Positions 35,401 to 47,979 are shown, counted from the first letter of the stretch. The stretch is DNA of 64,000 nucleotides from Gymnogyps californianus (GCF_018139145.2 NC_059479.1:2542001-2606000), one strand, 5' to 3'. Program-made: numbers and translations. The notes: generated from the sequence alone by a model not told the origin.

Positions 35401-38400
35401 TCATCAGCATTGAGAAGGAGTTTCGCAGTTAATTTTTTTTCCACACCATCCTAATGAACAGAGGCAAAGAGGGAAAGAAAGAGAAAGAAAGAGATCGCGT
35501 GGCTAATTTTCCAGTGGTAGAAACCACAGGGATGCCAAGAGGAGCATGGGGATGGTCTGGTTTGATGAGGTCTTCACTTACACTTACCCAAACCCAACAC
35601 AGGTCCTGCGACTCCGGTGCGTGTGCTGACGCTGGGCTCATTTCTTGGGTAGAAAGCTAGATTTTTTTCAGTTTTTCATTTTGCTGCCCATAGCGGGAAG
35701 AAATCTGTCTCTCCACATAAAAAGCCATTTGGGCCTGGCAGGAAATGAAGATGTCTTTCCGCTGCGGCCGAGACAAAAAGCCCCCAAAAGGAGGTGGTAA
35801 AATGAGACCTGTTCAAAAGATGAAAAACCCAAAATAAAATAGCATTTTAAAACAAAAATGCCAAATGCTTACTTTGGTAATATGGGAGTGAAACATCCTG
35901 ATATTCTCATTATGAAGAGTTTACTAACGTCTAAAAGCATGACAAATTTCAGGTAGTTTCACGAATACTTGTGATTGTTCCAAGTAAACTTTGTTTTGCT
36001 GAACAGTTTTCAGTGAGCTGCCCTTTCTGTGCCTCCACCGTCCTTCTTCGGCTGCGCCTGCCCTTTTGATTTTCTTTTCTTGCTGAGGAGATGGTGTAAA
36101 TCCCAGGGACTCCTCGCCACTCAGCTGTAATTATTCCAGGGAAGAAGGCTGCTTACTTTACATTTTCTTGTCATTTTCCCAGAGTGTGAAAATGTTCTTA
36201 ATTTAGATGCTGTGGCCATGCCATCACCTCCAGTACCTGTTTAATAATAAATCCTTCCGTACCGCGACCTGGCGCTTCTCCTGGGGTGAGGGGAGGGACC
36301 ATTTCCCCATCCTTAGCTCCTGGCGAGCTTGGGGACGGTGCCACCCGCTCACGGGGCTTCCCCACACCCTCCTCAGTAAGAACTGGTAGGTTTTAATCTG
36401 ATTTCTTCAATAAATGAGGTTTAGGCCATCTGAATTGTCCTGGGACAACTCAACGCAAAACCCCTGGTTATTTAAAGAAAAGTAGGAGAATTCAAAAGTA
36501 CGCTACCATACCTGTGTCCTCTGTCCCACCAGGGCTGCCTTTTTATTTGTGTCTCTTACGGTAGGTATTATAAGTTAATGAAATAGAAATTGATCTTTAA
36601 AAAAGCACTTTTCAAGGTTCAGTTCCTATCTAATTAATTTAATTTTAAATTACATCAGTAATAAAAACTTAATTGCCTTCTTATCAATATATTGTATTTT
36701 GTAAAGGACATGTGACTGTTTAAACATGCAATCGTTTTCTTATAGTAGAATAATTGGTATTTTAAGCATACAACTATCATATTAAGTGTAAAATATTTAT
36801 TTGTGCACTTAATTTCAAGTGGTATCAAAATCTCAATGAACATGCAAATGTTACAACAGCTGCTATTTAACTCCTAGCCTGCCTCTCCAGCAAACATAAG
36901 GACTTTTCCATGTAAGGGGGAACGGCTTGCAATAACAGCATGTGGTGATGTAAAGCATATTCGTACGGTTACACCAATTTTTGATTATTAAGATTCAATC
37001 TGCAGTCTTAGGGTACAAGAGGCAGTTTAATAGACATGACAGCTTAGGATGGGTGGCTTCAACTTCTATATAACACGTAGTGAGGATTTTGAACCCTCTG
37101 TACCTTCACATAAGTCTCATTTTTGGCTACAAGATGTCAAGCGGAGGTTTGTAGCAGCAGATGTGCTTATGTCCGCTATAAGCAGAAACACAGTTAAACA
37201 CTGACGTGTTTCCTCTGACCAAGGTTTCGGTAACCGCCATTGCTAAGCAGATATATCAATGTCAAGCTTAACTGCTTCCTTTTCTTAGCATGGGAGTAGG
37301 ATTTTGTAGTGTATAAGCTGCCAGGAAGAATAATTAAATATAGTACAAGGTACCTTTGATTTAAAAATTGCAAGGGGAGAAATTAAATGCAGCAGAAGCC
37401 ACAACACATCCACAGAACTGTGTGGTAACTTGTCAACTAAATTAATTTCGAACCGTTCACTTCTACTATAAAAATATTATGATGTATTTCTTTCATATAT
37501 GTATGTGTATGTGCGTATATCTATATGTTATATGGCACCGTTTAAAAATAACAAGCTTCTAGCTGTGAAGTAGCAAGATCAGATATTACTGAAGTGCTTT
37601 CAGATCTGTCATCACACCGTCACTGTTTAGTTTTAATATATGTTGACTTTAAGATGCACTATATATATTCTTTAATGTGACACAGTAAATAATATTGGGG
37701 CCTCTCTAGTTTTTGTCATCGGCTTCGTACGGGGGAGCTAGACCTGCAGCCTCCGACCACCATCACTGTGAATTACGGGGAGAGGAGGCTCCTATTAAGG
37801 CACCGGAGCCCCCAAGCCCGCCGGGGGCTGCGCCGGGTCCGGTAGGTGCCTGTTCGCCACGTGCTTTTCAGATGTGACCGAGCTCTTCCTGCAAACGCTG
37901 ACCTTCAACGGGTATACATCTGGAAATACGAGATCGCGAGGTCTCACGGGAGATCTGCTATTTGGGTCACAGGCATCCTGCAAGGCTTGGGAGGCTCCGA
38001 GGAGAGCGGACCCTCTCTAAGCGAGATGCTGACCTTGCACTCACGGCTCAGGCTTGAGTGTGGCCTCAGCCCTCCTCCCGTCTGGCTCCAGGAGAGGGCA
38101 AAGGAGGTCTCACTTGCCAATAAAAAGACTTTCTAGCCTCATGGTATACACTGTTTATTATTCTTTTTATTATTCTGTTATTTAGTAGCCCATCTGAGAT
38201 TAGTATCTCATGGCTACATGCCTTTTCCACTCTATTATGTGTTATTTCTCTGCAAAATAGGATCATCTGTACTCCTTGCCATGTGTTTTAATACTTGGTT
38301 GCAAAGCTCAGTTTAAGGAAGGGTAACACAAGACGTGAAGGGGAACGGCCACGAGCTGCAGCAGCCGCGCCGGTGTCTGCGTGGGCTCTGCTTGCGCCGG

Positions 38401-39206
38401 TGCTGGGGGTAGCGGATTCGATGCCAGATAACGCTTGCCATCAGCAGGACTGATCCCCGTATCTTTGCATTTCTGGTGGAAATTGGGTCTGACGCTACTT
38501 GGAAGGGTAGATAAAAAAAGGAAAAAGTAAGTCTTAGTCTCACCTTCTCACTCGTCTCAGACAAATTAAAAATAAAAAAGGCAAAACAACCCACCTTTAA
38601 GACAGGAATGCAGAGCTAGCCTCATGCAGGTCCTTGCTGTGAGCATCAGCCGTGTTCATGATGGTTTCTCCATGGCCGTATCCAGCTGTAACAGAGCCCT
38701 CAGTAGCGCCGGTGGTGAAAGCACGAGGTGTCAGCACGCCTGCGGCTGGGCAGGAGCTGGTCGCGGCGGTGTGGGTGTCTCCCACGGTGAGTGGGCTTGG
38801 CTTTCACAGGAACCTGCAGAGCAATGTCATGAATAATAATTCTGCAACGCTAAGCTTTGATGCAAAGGACCTGCAAGAATAAATGGAAATGTGTGGCGAT
38901 CTTGTCTCAATTTTATTTCTGTGTTTCATGCGCTGGTTGTAAGCAGAGAATAACTCATCTTTGTCTCTCTTTCCAGGAGGCTTATTTCTCCTGCTCATAT
39001 TTCTTTTCGTGATATGGAAGGAGTTCGCTGCTGATTTTCAGAAATACATCCTTCTGGAGAGAAGTGAGAAGTGCGTGGACGATGTACCCGTGCACGTGTA
39101 TTATGGGTGGTCGTTCATGTTCGCCGCAGCGGGGGTGCCCCTGGTTTTACTTTCCGGACTCCTCTTCTACCTGATCGGCAGAGACATTATGATGTCCCTG
39201 GAGTAA
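23313..39206 (+). CDS. TMEM182: TMEM182-family four-pass membrane protein (complete, five exons)
   Basis: The exons 23313-23465, 26016-26133, 28203-28301, 30946-31083 and 38977-39206 join in frame to 738 nt, 245 residues. Membrane segments fall at about 6-27, 129-151, 164-182 and 214-236. The claudin/PMP22-type signature is present as DYW (28-30), GFFWRCW (69-75) and a partner Cys at 99. N44-S-T is a glycosylation site in the first outer loop. Family landmarks include GVLLFL, DYWLLATE, FHHEGFFWRCWF, IYRGFW-like VYRGFW, YK-x-GGG and YYGWSF. In mammals TMEM182 is a muscle and adipose membrane protein reported to act through integrin beta-1 in myogenesis. The human protein is about 229 residues. 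This one has a longer first loop and looks only roughly half identical to my memory of the human sequence, so a paralogue is possible. The ATG at 23313 is the first in frame, directly before the hydrophobic N-terminal helix. Confidence 0.9.
23466..26015 (+). other. TMEM182 intron 1
   Basis: Donor GTAAAC and acceptor TTCCTCCGCAG. It contains an A16 run at 24421-24436 and otherwise AT-rich unique sequence. No second gene was seen. Confidence 0.7.
26016..26133 (+). CDS. TMEM182: TMEM182 exon 2: claudin-like signature
   Basis: This exon has 118 nt, running phase 0 to phase 1. It encodes AETLTEVRKEIL, then TFHHEGFFWRCWF and TIWTFWY. The first twelve residues have no counterpart I recall in mammalian TMEM182, while the rest is the most conserved part of the family. 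The donor is GTGAGT at 26134. Confidence 0.92.
26134..28202 (+). other. TMEM182 intron 2, with an AT-rich island
   Basis: The first kilobase is ordinary. From about 27420 to 27790 the sequence becomes AT-rich with several TTAATTAAT-type homeodomain cores and few simple repeats, which is the look of a conserved enhancer. The acceptor is GTTCTTTTCCAG at 28202. Confidence 0.6.
27420..27790. promoter_or_regulatory. Candidate conserved non-coding element
   Basis: AAATTAATTTGC, GTAATAATTAATTC and CATTAATTAATTCATTTAAC occur within 200 bp, with ATTAATATTGATGGGGC after them. The clustering of homeodomain-type TAAT cores in non-repetitive sequence suggests an enhancer. This is a judgement by eye, with no alignment behind it. 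Confidence 0.3.
28203..28301 (+). CDS. TMEM182: TMEM182 exon 3: distal first outer loop
   Basis: This exon has 99 nt, phase 1 on both sides. It encodes SQAHPKFCMHGYLFP and then PSYDTTA. The spacing of Lys-x-Cys, His-x-Tyr-Leu and Ser-Tyr-Asp matches the corresponding human exon even though identity is modest. Cys99 probably pairs with Cys74. Confidence 0.85.
29151..29199. repeat. Opposed T-tract and A-tract
   Basis: Mostly T from 29151 to 29173, then GGGGAATTAATT, then A13 at 29187-29199. The complementary homopolymers could pair. Confidence 0.75.
29280..29720. other. GC-rich, CpG-containing intronic block
   Basis: The block contains GGGTACGCGGGACC and AAACGCGCGGG, and repeated GGGG/CCCC runs around 29540-29640. 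It stands out from the AT-rich flanks. It may be a small CpG island or a G-quadruplex-forming stretch. No start site or exon was identified. Confidence 0.4.
30946..31083 (+). CDS. TMEM182: TMEM182 exon 4: second membrane helix
   Basis: This exon has 138 nt, phase 1 on both sides. It encodes VYRGFWTAFIMLAV, the rest of helix 2, the inner loop with SPRSYKVGGG, and the beginning of helix 3. It is GC-rich at third positions. The donor is GTAAGC at 31084. Confidence 0.92.
31983..32390 (-). mobile_element. Ancient CR1/L3-type LINE fragment, reversed
   Basis: ATTAATGAAAATATTTAAC, then AAGGTCCCAACATTGACC, then CTGAAGGAACTCCACC, reproduce the order typical of the reverse complement of the CR1/L3 reverse-transcriptase region. 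Later pieces (AGCTGCTTGTTGAAAAG, CTAGATGACATCTATC, AAGCCTGTGGGTA) continue that order. Sequence decay is heavy and no open frame remains, so the insertion is old. Confidence 0.5.
35461..35495 (+). repeat. GA-rich purine tract
   Basis: AGGGAAAGAAAGAGAAAGAA is part of a nearly pure purine run. It is a simple repeat in TMEM182 intron 4. Confidence 0.7.
37485..37540. repeat. TATG/TA low-complexity tract
   Basis: CATATATGTATGTGTATGTG followed by CGTATATCTATATG is an imperfect alternating purine-pyrimidine tract. Confidence 0.6.
38977..39206 (+). CDS. TMEM182: TMEM182 exon 5: helices 3-4 and C-terminus
   Basis: This exon has 230 nt, and its first two bases complete a Gly codon. It encodes the rest of helix 3 (FLLLIFLFVIW), the second outer loop with one Cys, then YYGWSFMFAAAG and the last helix, ending RDIMMSLE with TAA at 39204-39206. 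The acceptor TCTCTCTTTCCAG is strong. Confidence 0.93.
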
Positions 39207-39840
39207 GACAAATTCGGAGAAGGCCTTTGGGAAAATCGGTGATGCTCCTTGTAATGAAACGTACACAAGTTTTGAAAACTAGATTGGTTTTGTAGCTATA
39301 ATTTTCAGCATAGGTGCATGATTACACTCACTCTTACATGGAGGCAGGGGTGGAGTACTGAGCATCCAACCACTGTCAGCCCAAAACCAGCCCCAGCTGA
39401 AAGTCCAGCTTCAGCTTTTTTACACTTTGGAGAAATTTAGACGTGTCTATGGGTTTTGCATCAGTTTTCTCTGCAGCCCAAGGAAGAGCCTTTGCTGTGA
39501 AAAGCAGCTCCCCCAGCAACCCGGCTGTCAGCAGAGCCCTGCATCCATATTCAGCAGAGCTGGAGTTTTATGGCATTCCCAGCATCCTTGTTTCTTGTAA
39601 AAGGTAATCGAATCTGGCTGCAACGGTGTATGCTCTAATGTCTATTTCTGAAAAGCAATTAAGGATGATTTTTTTTTTTAGCTGGCTCTAATTGGCGTCA
39701 AAGGACAACCATTTTAATGGGATGTCGGGAAACATGAGAAACTTTTTTTTTTTGTTAAAAGCCCTGATTCTGAAGATACACATGTACCTGGACCTAACCT
39801 AACTTTCGATAAGTGAATAAACCAATTTCTGTGGCATGAA
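39207..39840 (+). other. Probable TMEM182 3' UTR
   Basis: From the stop codon to about 20 bp after the first AATAAA at 39816-39821. It includes T-runs near 39669 and 39744. The length of about 0.6 kb is inferred from the signal only. Confidence 0.5.
39816..39821 (+). terminator. Polyadenylation signal AATAAA of TMEM182
   Basis: This is the first canonical AATAAA after the stop codon, 610 bp downstream. Later signals could extend the transcript. Confidence 0.5.
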
Positions 39841-42800
39841 ACATAACGTGAATTAATTAGTATTTCTTTACAGCACCACATTACTCTGCATTTAATGTTT
39901 TCCCCGGACGCAGTCTTGTGGGGATTCTCAACCCAAAAACTGAAAGACGGTCAGAGTTGGGGGAAAGGGAGCGGGAACAATAGCACTGTTCTTTTTTATT
40001 TTGTTTGTTATGGTAGGCCATGGGACCTTGTTGTATTCTACAGACGTAGCACAAGAGGCAGCTCCAAAAAGACAAATTATATACCATTTAGATGCTTTTA
40101 AATTCTTGCAGTTGCTCAGGTGTACGTTGTCTGACAGACTACAGCGGTCCCACTAAGAGTAATGCGTGCTAATTTTACACCAAACTATCGAGGTACAGGA
40201 GGTGATGTAATTTATACTGTATACGCGGAGGTTTGTAAAGACACTTGAGAAATGACAAAGATTTGATCTTGTCATGTTTTTCGGGCTGGATCTTGATGCT
40301 TTGAAGTAGTTTGTTGGGCCCTTGCTTGCTGAAGTCATTTGCATAAATTTTAAATCAAACTTCCTAAAAATGCACGCTTTTCTCACGGATGTCATAGTTT
40401 GTGCTAAACATATATCTCCCAAGCTTTATGTCATACTATTGACTCAGTATAGTTAATTAATAATGTAATGTAAATCTCTTCTAGAAAGCAGTGAAGATTG
40501 TTGGCAGTATAAAAATGTTTGTTAATGCTCTTCCTAAAATATTATTCAAGTCTGGCATTTCTTTCCTTTTGGAGCAAGTTCTAATTATTCTTTTACAAGA
40601 TTCGTGGCATACATAGAGTGAGAAATTGTAATTCCCACATGTAAAGCTTAGTTCTTTCATATGAATAACAGGCTCGGTCTACAGTTCTCAAGCAAAATTC
40701 ACACTCTTTTCTCTTAATAGAAATTTTGTTTGAATAGAATTGGTATATACAGGTAAAAATCATGTTTTTTTCCCAGTGAATGGATGTTTCATGACATTTA
40801 CAAATACACAGATATTTCAGTATTTTATTTGGCCATTCTAAAGTGTTTTTTTTTCACAACATCTCCTTGGGTTATGCCTGTGCCCCATCAGTTCTTCAAG
40901 TGATAATTTCTCACTATAAATTCCCTTTGAATAATTTTTGTCATTTAATTATCTATTCAGTGTAGAGATGAACACTTATGGTCACAAAGAATAAAAGTAT
41001 ATAATCCCGGAGCAGAAGAGGTCAAGATTTACAGTCACTTGCCTTTCACTGATCCCATAAAACAATCCAAGCATGCAGAAATGATGATCCCATAAGAGAC
41101 ACCAGGGCAGAAGAATGAGAATGCAGCAAGAAATCCATCAGACTTATTGATATCTGTGAAGCTGAGGATCCCTGAAGTTGTGAATATAGAAGTGAGTTTT
41201 ATATCATAGAATGAAATATTTATTAACTTTCTCCATCTGTTCTTTAAAAAATTTAGTTTAATGTCATCAAGGCATTTATGGAATACATTTGGCTTAATCA
41301 TGCATTCATGCCTTAGGGAGTAAACCATCCCTGGAGACTTGCTCATTCTGGATCAGCTTCAGAACAAGCAATAGTTTAAAACTCCATCATTCTTTTGAAA
41401 AACACATGACTTTGAATCATTCTTGAACAGAGGGTTTTTTTTTTTTTTAAAATCTCTGGTATTGAGCATCCTCTCTCCAATAGTCATCTAGTACTGAGCA
41501 TACTCTAATAGCCACAACAATGAGGATACAGAGAATGAGATTATAGACTAGCATAACTAAAGTAATTAGCTCCTCTATTAAAATGAAAAGTTAGCAGCCA
41601 GCACAAGTGTTAACCAAACACATCGGTTTGGTGGACTAAAGAGTCTAATTCCTTTGCTCTCAAGTTTCTTGTAGCAAATAAACTCAAGCAGACAAAATTT
41701 TCTGTGAGAATCATCATTTCTGGAGGAGAAATTTCAAAAAACAAGCTAATGGACTCAGAGGTAGGGTTTGAAATTGCAGAAACCACAGTCTCTTTCATCT
41801 GTTGAATGTGAAGAAGTTTGATGAAAGGATATTATAGAGTAGTGACAAGGACCTAATTCTGATCCAAGTTTTTTCATTATAAATCATGAGTAATTCCAAA
41901 GACTGCAGTAGACCCTTATCACTGTTAAACATCTGTAAGTCAGATCAGAACCGGGACTAATAAATACATTCAAAAATGTATAATTAAAACAGTGATTTCA
42001 CATCACTCTGATGAATTTTAGTCAAGGATTTCTTCAAGGATGCTTTTCTCACATTAGCATTTGACGTTAGTAAGCAATGAATAATTCCATTTTTTCTTTC
42101 CAACATCTGGGACACTTCCTGCTTTATTTGCTACTTACTGAACGCTCTGCAGGAAATATTAATGAATCTTGGGTGTTAAAAGACAGGCCCTGTGGATCGC
42201 GCTCAGGAGGCAGTGTTACGTAGTAGAGGCTATATGTCTTGAGATTAAGAGGCTTGATTTTGGTGAAGTAAGATATGGGGAGATTTGCCAAACCTGTGGG
42301 AGAGATGGGGATTTGAGGAGGTTACCCAAAAGCCAAGCCCCTGCAGCTCCTTCGTTCAGCTGTTCCCTCATACCAGGGAGACAACAATTAATGATAAAAG
42401 ATTTTCCCTTTGATCAGATCAACCTTTTTTACCGGTGATTCAGAAAACTAGCACCCAAGGATGCCCCGAGGCTGGGAAGGTGCTGGGTGATGGGCAGCAG
42501 TCCCAAGAAGAGAAGGACCAGGAGACCAGCACGCCGTGAGAGCATCACCGCCGTGCCCAGCTGCTTGCTCACACCCCCAGAGGCCTGCAGGTTTTTCTCT
42601 TTCTTGGCAAATTATATGGTAAGATTCCATGTTTGGAGAGATCTGCTGGCTCTTCAGAGCAACCTGCAGAGGAGAGCTGGGCTGAGCACCAGAGGCAGGA
42701 GAGCTTCCAAAGGAGGAAAGAAATGTCCTTCTGTATTAGTGTGAAGTGACCTTGGCAGTTCAACATCTGACCAAGAGGGTGAAAGCACCCTCTACTATGG

Positions 42801-45800
42801 AAAACAAGTTCATTGGAACTTAACCAAAATTCATTCCAGCTAGGCGTATAGCAGCTCCTCTGGGATTGCTTGCTTTGACCCAGCAGGGCTTGCAAAACTC
42901 TCTACTTTTTCTTTTTGTCCGGAAAAATACATCTTATCTGGAGAGGTAGTGTTTGCACCTTGGTTAGACACACTTCTACCACTTTGGTGGGCTCATATCA
43001 CATAACGTGAAAGCCTGCGGAACAAGTATCTCCATCTGAGCTGCTCCCCAAGGCTCCCTGCATCAACTGGGCATCACCGGTACTCAGGGGCCACTCGTCC
43101 TTGCAGCCAGCCCATGCAATGCAGTGGAAAAGTGAAGTGCTCAGGCTTTACATCCCTATGGAAGATAACCAAGGCAGATTCCCACGGCCCCTGTTCTGCA
43201 GGCTTCCATTGGGCAGCCCAGCCCTCATCCTGCTGAGTCAGCACCTTGTGAAGTCCCTCTCGTCACTCATCCTGAGCAAACACTGCCCGGGGAAATGCTG
43301 ATGGGAGAGGGCACAGATGCGGTGCGGCAAATTAAGACACAAACAAAATTAAAATAAATAAGAAAATAGAAGCTAGCTCTGTGCTTTGTGCACCGGGCTG
43401 TACATTACCGCAGGATTAAGTCATATCAGCCAGAGTACATTTTACAAGAGTGCACAGCACCTCAATCCTATAATCAATAAACTGTACATGCTGCAGCACA
43501 AAGAGCTCTTATCTGGAATACCACTTTGAATTTAGTGAATATGTTTAATCCCTGATGCCTGCAGAGCATCAGTCCTGTCTTCTGGGTTAATTTATTTATT
43601 CCAGTGATCTATTTTTAGTCTTTCAAGTACATGACATTTGAGGAGCAGATTTTTTTTCCCACTTCCTAAAAAACATCCGAATTGGAAAAACTTTGTTTGC
43701 AGAAATGTATTTGTTTCCTAATTCATTCCCCACTCTTTCTCTTGGGAGCCAAAGCCCTGTTATCAATACTAATAACCATACACCGAACGGATCGGGGAAG
43801 GCTCCTTTTCACCCTGCTTGGCAAAGCCTGTTTCTAAATCAATGCTGGACATTCAGCGATCTTCTCTCTTTCTCCTCACCTTTTTTTTTTTCCTATGAAT
43901 ATTCTCTCCTCCTCTCAAAAAAAAAAAAAGTCACCTATTTTTGAGGTGTATCCAAGATGCTGTGCTGCATTTCGTTTGGGAATTGTCATGAGTGCAGGTG
44001 ATGCTCTTCCCTTCTGGAACTTGATTTTTCCAGGTATGATCGCATGAACCCTTGGCTGAACCCAAAAACGTGACTACATGAATGCTTACTGTTAAAAAGA
44101 AATAACAAATGAAAAAATAGTCTACAGCCACTGCTATGATGGTGTAGTAGTGATTATTATCAAAGCTGTAAAGAATGCACTCTAATTAACCCAACCGGTA
44201 GGTACTAAACATTCGGTTATGGAAGAGTAGATTGAAGCTTTATAAGCTTCAGGGTCTGCAAAGAAGAAAAAAATTCTTGCCTGACCTTGGCTGACTAGAT
44301 TAATGATGGCTTCATAAAAGCTAGAAAAAATAAAAATAAAGTAGCACAAAGGGCAGTTGTGTGAAAAACACAGGGTTAATTCTATTTTCCCTATCCATTT
44401 TCCAGTATTTCCCTGTGTGGCTTACATTAAAAAATGGAACAGATGCTGAGCAGAAAGAACCAATCCTAGAACAGGGACATCACCCTGGCAGAATATGTTA
44501 CGTGTCCTCAGAAATATTTTTATAGAGTCACAGAATGTAATTGTTTTTCCATTTCAGATGTTGTAAGAAATCTTTCGTACTTTTCTTCTATTTAAAAACC
44601 AGTCTGTGGGAGAAGTTGTTCACCAAACCATTCAGAAATGCTGCTCAAATAGCATAGGCTGAACTGGCTGCTTTAAGGTCTGAAGCTTTTATTACTGATT
44701 AAACCTCATCGGTTACAGGCTGGAATAACTGCAGTGCATGGTGAATAAATGCAGCTCATTCTGAAACAGAGGCATCAGTTTTGAATCTGTCCCTGCCAAA
44801 AAAAAGTAGGGAAATTTAACAATTTAGACAAATCAGCCACCGAATTAGTCCTACTGCTTGCTGAGGTGGAGCCTTTGCATCAGATCATTTTGTACGCAGG
44901 CAGAAATGCTGCCTCTCAAACCACACACCTCGCTTCCAGAATCAAGGTCGTTACGTCGTGAGTCAAATAATTAGCTGCAAAACCCAACCATTAATCAAAT
45001 TTATCGCCTCGCTCTTGCATCACATCCCCAAAATAAACACAGGGCAGTTACGTCAGCTGCTTTGCAGCTCCCAGCCGGGGCGGGCATCCACAGCTACTTT
45101 GCTCCTGGTGTTTTTATGCTTTCTTGGTGGCGTTATTTCCTCTAAGCTTTAAAAGAGTGAATCCTGATGCTGGGAGAGGCGAGAGCAAGTGAGTGCTATA
45201 GGCACGACTAAATGAACTATTTCGGTCTCTCTGAAGGTCAGCAGATGATAGTTTCAGCTGCATCTTGAGGACGATGCTGAAGTGACCTAGGCTCGGGCAA
45301 AAGGCACCTTATCGATGCTCTCAGCAAGGCAGGCAGTGGTTTTTCTTGCAATTCTGTTCTGCAAGTCAAGAACTCTTTTACATCTTTCCATATGCATTGT
45401 GAAAATCCATGTTATGCTAACACAAACACACGCTCGCACACTTTACACATTAAATATCTATAAAATGACTGGCTTTCTCTGCAGAGAGCCTCTGCCTGTG
45501 CCACAAACACTTCAAAGGCTTCAAAGCAGAGGTGCCTGAAGCGAAGGCTGAAGCTGAGAGCAGAAGTGCCGGTTTCAGCTGACACCGGAGGTTTCAGGAT
45601 CTTAGGGCATGAAATATTTTTCCCTTATTTTAAATTAATTTAATTGGAAAAAAATGGAAGGAGAAATAACTTGAGACATTTTTGAAGGTGGGGGTTTTTT
45701 TTATAAACTGGAAAACGCTGTTTTGAGATTAAACCTGCCTTTAAGTAGGTATTTTTAAATGAAAATATCTTCAGTGTTTAAGAAGAGACTGCAGAGATCT

Positions 45801-47950
45801 ACTCTTTGCAGCCATTTTGGAGAGTTTTTTCTTTCTGTTGCAGCAGTACCACCACTGTTACTCGAGTGGCATTTTGGCTCCGGGGTGGGCAGCGGCTCCA
45901 GGCTGTCATTCTGGTCCCCCTTCTCTGAGTTAATGTATTGGTTCTGCAGACAAAAAAAATAGACATTTTTAGTAGTACATAAGCCAAAAGGCTGTCTGCT
46001 GGATGGACGGATTTGTTGTACATCACAGACAGGAGATGAGGGTGGATACAAACGCAGTTTTATACTAGGATGCAGCACCCTGTGCCCAGCAGCGCGGCAG
46101 CCTCCTGCACTCGATGCTGCCCACTTAAGGGTGATACGCAGGGAGGAAAGTCTGCATTTTTTTTTTACACCATTTTTTTTTTCTAATGAAAGTGCTAAAA
46201 GAGTAGAAATACCTTGGTTTTAATAGTCATGGCATGGGGTTCTTCTTAAATATCTGCCTATTTAGCTGCTGACTCAGAGGTAACTCCTACACTATAAACA
46301 TTTCGGCAAAGAATACACAAGGTTTGGGAGTGCTTTCTGGTGCTCTCTTTTGTTTTATCAGGTTGCCGGACGCCCAGGGGAAGGATGTGAGTGACCTTGG
46401 GGTTTGGATGCTTTGTAGTCAGACAGGTAAAGATCTCCTAGACACACGGCTGCTGGAAGAGCTCAGCCAGGGCGGTCCCTGCGAAGGAGAGACCACAGTG
46501 GTTTCCCCGGACTAGCCAAAAGTAGCTCTTAAAAGAAGATGAGCTACACAATCTTAAAGCCATCATTTAAATAAAAATATAACCATTAATATAAGAATAA
46601 GAATAATTAAAGGGTCGTGAGAAAGAGTGTGTGAGCATCAGGGGGTGCAGTGCCTCCCTGATCCGGTCCAGGGCTGCATCCCGGAGTGCCCATCACAGGG
46701 AAATGTGGACCTGGAGCACAGCTTTCCTGTTTTTCTCAGCCTGACCAGCAGCCATGTTATCTATGATTCCATGTGTCCTCCGTAACGCTGTGTGCGCTGC
46801 CTTTGAGGCCAAACCCTTGGTTAGGGAAAATCGGTGGAGTGTCGCGACTGCATTGATTTAATTGATTGAGAGCATCGGGCTCTGCCTAGCATCTCATCCC
46901 CACTCCCAGGCAATATTAATCGGCGCAAAAGATAACAGCACGTGTTCTAGTTGCAGAAGGAATAAAAAGATTTCTTCCATAGGACTCCAAAGAGCGCCCT
47001 CGGAAAAGAAAAATTATGACAGCGTCTTTTCTCTTTCTAGCCCTGGATTTGCCAGCGGGCGCCGAGCTCAGCCTGTGACGCTCCCTCTGGACCAGCTCGC
47101 CTGCAGCACTGCAAGGAGGCTGCCGGCGCTCAAGCGGGTACAGCTGGTTTCCTCCGGATGGCCAGGCTGCCACGGGTTTGGGATTTTATCCGCCAAATTT
47201 TATTCTTTTCATCCAGAAATGCTATGGAAAATCACGGATGGGTCTCCAGCCAAGGCAGTCACTGAAAAACAGTAGCAAAGACATAAAATCTTACAGTTAG
47301 TGGATTTTGGTTTTTACTTTAACAAAACTGGAGCGCTTCCTAGTGTGCAATGATGACATTATCCGTTATAAATGGATATCCATGATAAATGGACCCATAA
47401 AGGCAGGGGAAGGCCTCGTTTGGGGAGGCAGGGCTGCTGCAGCAAGCCTTCCCAAACACCTCAACTAACTCGCCCTCCTGCAGCAGCTCTCCAGCCTGGA
47501 GCCACTGTCCTCTCCAAACTGTTTTACCAAAGGATCGGTGTTTCCATCCCATTAATGAGCGATGCACAGATGGGTTCGGTCTTCTAAGATCAAATCAGAC
47601 TAAAGAGTCTTCTCTCGCTCCCTCCTCGCTGAGGTATCAGTGTACTCCTAGTTTATGCCAGCAATAAATCATTATCTCGGAGCTGCCTAATGCTGGCTTA
47701 TCTGCCTCGGCTTGAGAACAGCCAGGAGGGCACGTACGGCCTCGGCTCTGCCTTTTGCATTCACTGTTTTGAGAGCGAGTAAAGACACAAGGAGCTCTCA
47801 TCTTCCTATGTCTTGCACGCACAACGGAAGCACTGCTGGGGCGGATCAAGGACAATTTGGCCATCGCCTTCCTGCAGGCGTGGAAGTGATGGGAAGCTCC
47901 CCTTCGGGACGGAGGGTTTGGGAACAGCCTCAGCGGGAACACGTCTTGTG
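39841..47950. other. Gene-free region downstream of TMEM182, part 1
   Basis: No exon with matching splice sites and family resemblance was found on either strand. A minus-strand frame of 103 codons at 41035-41346 sits in AT-rich sequence and has no recognisable motif. T-runs lie near 40847 and 41435, and an A-run near 43918-43929. AT-rich sequence at 43330-43640 is non-repetitive and may be conserved. Confidence 0.55.
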
Positions 47951-47979
47951 CCTGCCTTTGCCTGAATGTGGTTCTGCCC

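Larger units (their letters stand above)
31084..38976 (+). other. TMEM182 intron 4 (7.9 kb)
   Basis: It holds an ancient CR1/L3-like relic in reverse orientation at 31983-32390, a GA-rich tract near 35461-35495, and long AT-rich stretches at about 36570-36850 and 37330-37690 with TATATG-type sequence. No additional exon was recognised. Confidence 0.65.

Noticed and set aside
41035..41346. 103-codon minus-strand frame in AT-rich DNA
   Set aside because: No protein family recognised. It might be an old transposon piece, but no diagnostic motif was found.
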